Below are positions 6,182 to 7,392 of a stretch of DNA of 7,392 nt, in pieces (the stretch's first letter is position 1; each line of letters opens with the position of its first letter). Origin of the DNA: CAYURR01 sp964446745 (lineage in GTDB: Bacteria; Bacillota; Clostridia; Lachnospirales; WQUN01); the NCBI GenBank assembly GCA_964446745.1, contig CAYURR010000149.1, forward strand, positions 1 through 7,392. Reading direction: 5' to 3'. The position numbers were made by a program, and so were the translations under genes. Under the pieces are notes generated by a model that did not search any database, was not told where the DNA came from, and saw nothing but the letters and a program-made list of their open reading frames with translations.

Positions 6182-7392
6182 CTACACCTTGCACACCGTT
6201 ACCAGCGATATCCTCTTTTCCTCTACTTGCTCGACCTTAAACAATAGACCATTGAACTCGGCCTCAGGTCGCTCGCCCTCTTCAGGTATGCGGCCCAGCA
6301 GGCTGATGATAAAGCCGCCGATCGTGTCGTATTCGTCTACGGGTAGCTCGACATCCAGATGCTCGGATACGTCTGACAGATCCGTCGCACCATTTATAGT
6401 AAATGTGTTTTCATCGATAGTAACGATATCCGGTATTTCCCTTGCGTCATGCTCGTCAAAGATATTGCCCATGACCTCCTCGATCAGGTCTTCCATAGTG
6501 ACGATGCCGAGTGTACCACCGTATTCGTCTATGACAATGGCCATGTGCATCTGATTCTTGCGCAGCTCGTCAAACAGGTCGTCGGCCTTTTTAGAAAACG
6601 GGATGAAATACGGCTTTCGGATTATGTATTTAAGGTCAACATGTTTTTCGGTGCCGGACAACAAAAATTTGAGCAGGTCCTTTGTGTACAATATTCCTAT
6701 GATATTGTCAATCGTCTCTTCAAATATGGGGATACGAGAGAATTTCAAGTTCTTTAACTCGTCGACGAGCTCCTCGGGAGTTATGTCGACGGGTAGGGCG
6801 GTCATTTCGGTACGGTGGATACAGATGTCGGCCGCGGTCTTATCGTTAAATTCGAAGATGTTGTTAATCATTTCCATTTCATCCTCGTCGATCATGCCCG
6901 TTTCACCGCCCGCATCTACCAATAGACGGATCTCCTCCTCGGTGACATCTTCATTAGCGCTACGGGGGTCTATGCCAAACAACGAGACGATCGCGTTTGT
7001 AGAAGCCGACAGCATTTTTACAAACGGCTTGGCGGCACCGGATAAAAATAGAAGCGGCGAAACAGCCCATAGCGATATATCATCAGCTTTTTTCATAGCG
7101 ATGCGCTTGGGGACGAGTTCGCCGAATACCAATGTAAAATATGACAATACTAATGTTATTACGAGCGTAGAAATTGTAACCAACGCCGATTCGGGGACAA
7201 AGCTAAACAGACCATGCAGTATAGCAGCGAGATGCACGGCGAACGACTGCGCGGCAAAGGCACCTGAGAAGAGCCCCACGAGCGATATACCTATCTGTAT
7301 AGTCGCAAGGAAGGTTTCAGGCGTTTCGACAAGGCGCTTGAGTTTTTGGGCGCGTTTGTTGCCATCCTCGGCCTTTTTCTTCAGTCGGTTGT
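6182..7392 (-). CDS. CNNM/CorC-HlyC family membrane protein (hemolysin-like), 5' partial
   Basis: This is a membrane protein of the family often labelled hemolysin or CorC and linked to magnesium/cobalt efflux; true hemolysin activity is not implied. The frame stays open to the right edge, so the N-terminus is missing. The visible part begins NRLKKKAEDGNKRAQKLKRL, then ETFLATIQIGISLVGLFSGA, typical of the DUF21 domain. Three hydrophobic membrane stretches and the conserved GELVPKRIA follow. Next come EDVTEEEIRLLVDAGGETG, a CBS pair (around RIPIFEETIDNIIGILYTKD and MAIVIDEYGGTLGIVTMEDL), and the C-terminal CorC_HlyC domain (DEYDTIGGFI, ending VTVCKV). A GTG at 7279 is an internal codon and not the start. 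The gene is first in the visible minus-strand operon and is followed after 2 nt by the response regulator. The link to signalling is positional only. Confidence 0.93.
   Translation of the reverse strand, partial: NRLKKKAEDGNKRAQKLKRLVETPETFLATIQIGISLVGLFSGAFAAQSFAVHLAAILHGLFSFVPESALVTISTLVITLVLSYFTLVFGELVPKRIAMKKADDISLWAVSPLLFLSGAAKPFVKMLSASTNAIVSLFGIDPRSANEDVTEEEIRLLVDAGGETGMIDEDEMEMINNIFEFNDKTAADICIHRTEMTALPVDITPEELVDELKNLKFSRIPIFEETIDNIIGILYTKDLLKFLLSGTEKHVDLKYIIRKPYFIPFSKKADDLFDELRKNQMHMAIVIDEYGGTLGIVTMEDLIEEVMGNIFDEHDAREIPDIVTIDENTFTINGATDLSDVSEHLDVELPVDEYDTIGGFIISLLGRIPEEGERPEAEFNGLLFKVEQVEEKRISLVTVCKV

Overview
The window looks like draft or metagenomic chromosomal sequence from a low-to-moderate-GC Bacillota, most likely a clostridial gut-type lineage. 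The reasons are a canonical T-box leader, strong GGAGG ribosome-binding sites, a consensus sigma-A promoter, and an AgrA/AgrC-like LytTR/HPK10 regulatory pair. A 100-N assembly placeholder interrupts it at 766-865. No taxon can be fixed from the sequence alone.

Left third (38-2614, + strand): a two-gene cassette that reads as a RiPP (ribosomally made, post-translationally modified peptide) system. A sigma-A promoter (176-203) drives a precursor gene (267-1023). Its product has a folded-looking N-terminal domain of about 110 residues that resembles chagasin-type (I42) inhibitors. This is followed by a tandem array of 15-residue units (consensus YKYAHPSCVGETMPI), each with one Cys. A stem-loop without a U-tract (1064-1114) separates it from a radical SAM/SPASM maturase with a C-terminal TPR module (1187-2614). 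The N-run sits inside the array. Removing it restores perfect repeat phase and reading frame, so it is an unresolved repeat and not a disrupted gene. The first codons of a divergent minus-strand gene lie at 1-37.

Middle (2615-4829, + strand): a T-box riboswitch with a probable GCA (Ala) specifier and a clear antiterminator/terminator. It controls an alanyl-tRNA synthetase of 599 residues. That protein keeps the aminoacylation and editing domains but lacks the C-terminal oligomerisation/C-Ala region. The alaS 3' end overlaps the convergent kinase gene by 44 bp, and its apparent intrinsic terminator lies inside that kinase gene.

Right part (4786-7392, - strand): a tightly packed operon, transcribed right to left. 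It holds a CNNM/CorC-HlyC-like membrane protein (5' end outside the window), a LytTR response regulator starting 2 nt after it, and a soluble GHKL-type histidine kinase overlapping the regulator by 4 nt (ATGA).

The most interesting item is the precursor/maturase pair: an apparently unclassified multi-core radical-SAM RiPP whose leader may be an inhibitor-like beta domain. The product structure, the bond chemistry and any protease or exporter cannot be determined from this window.
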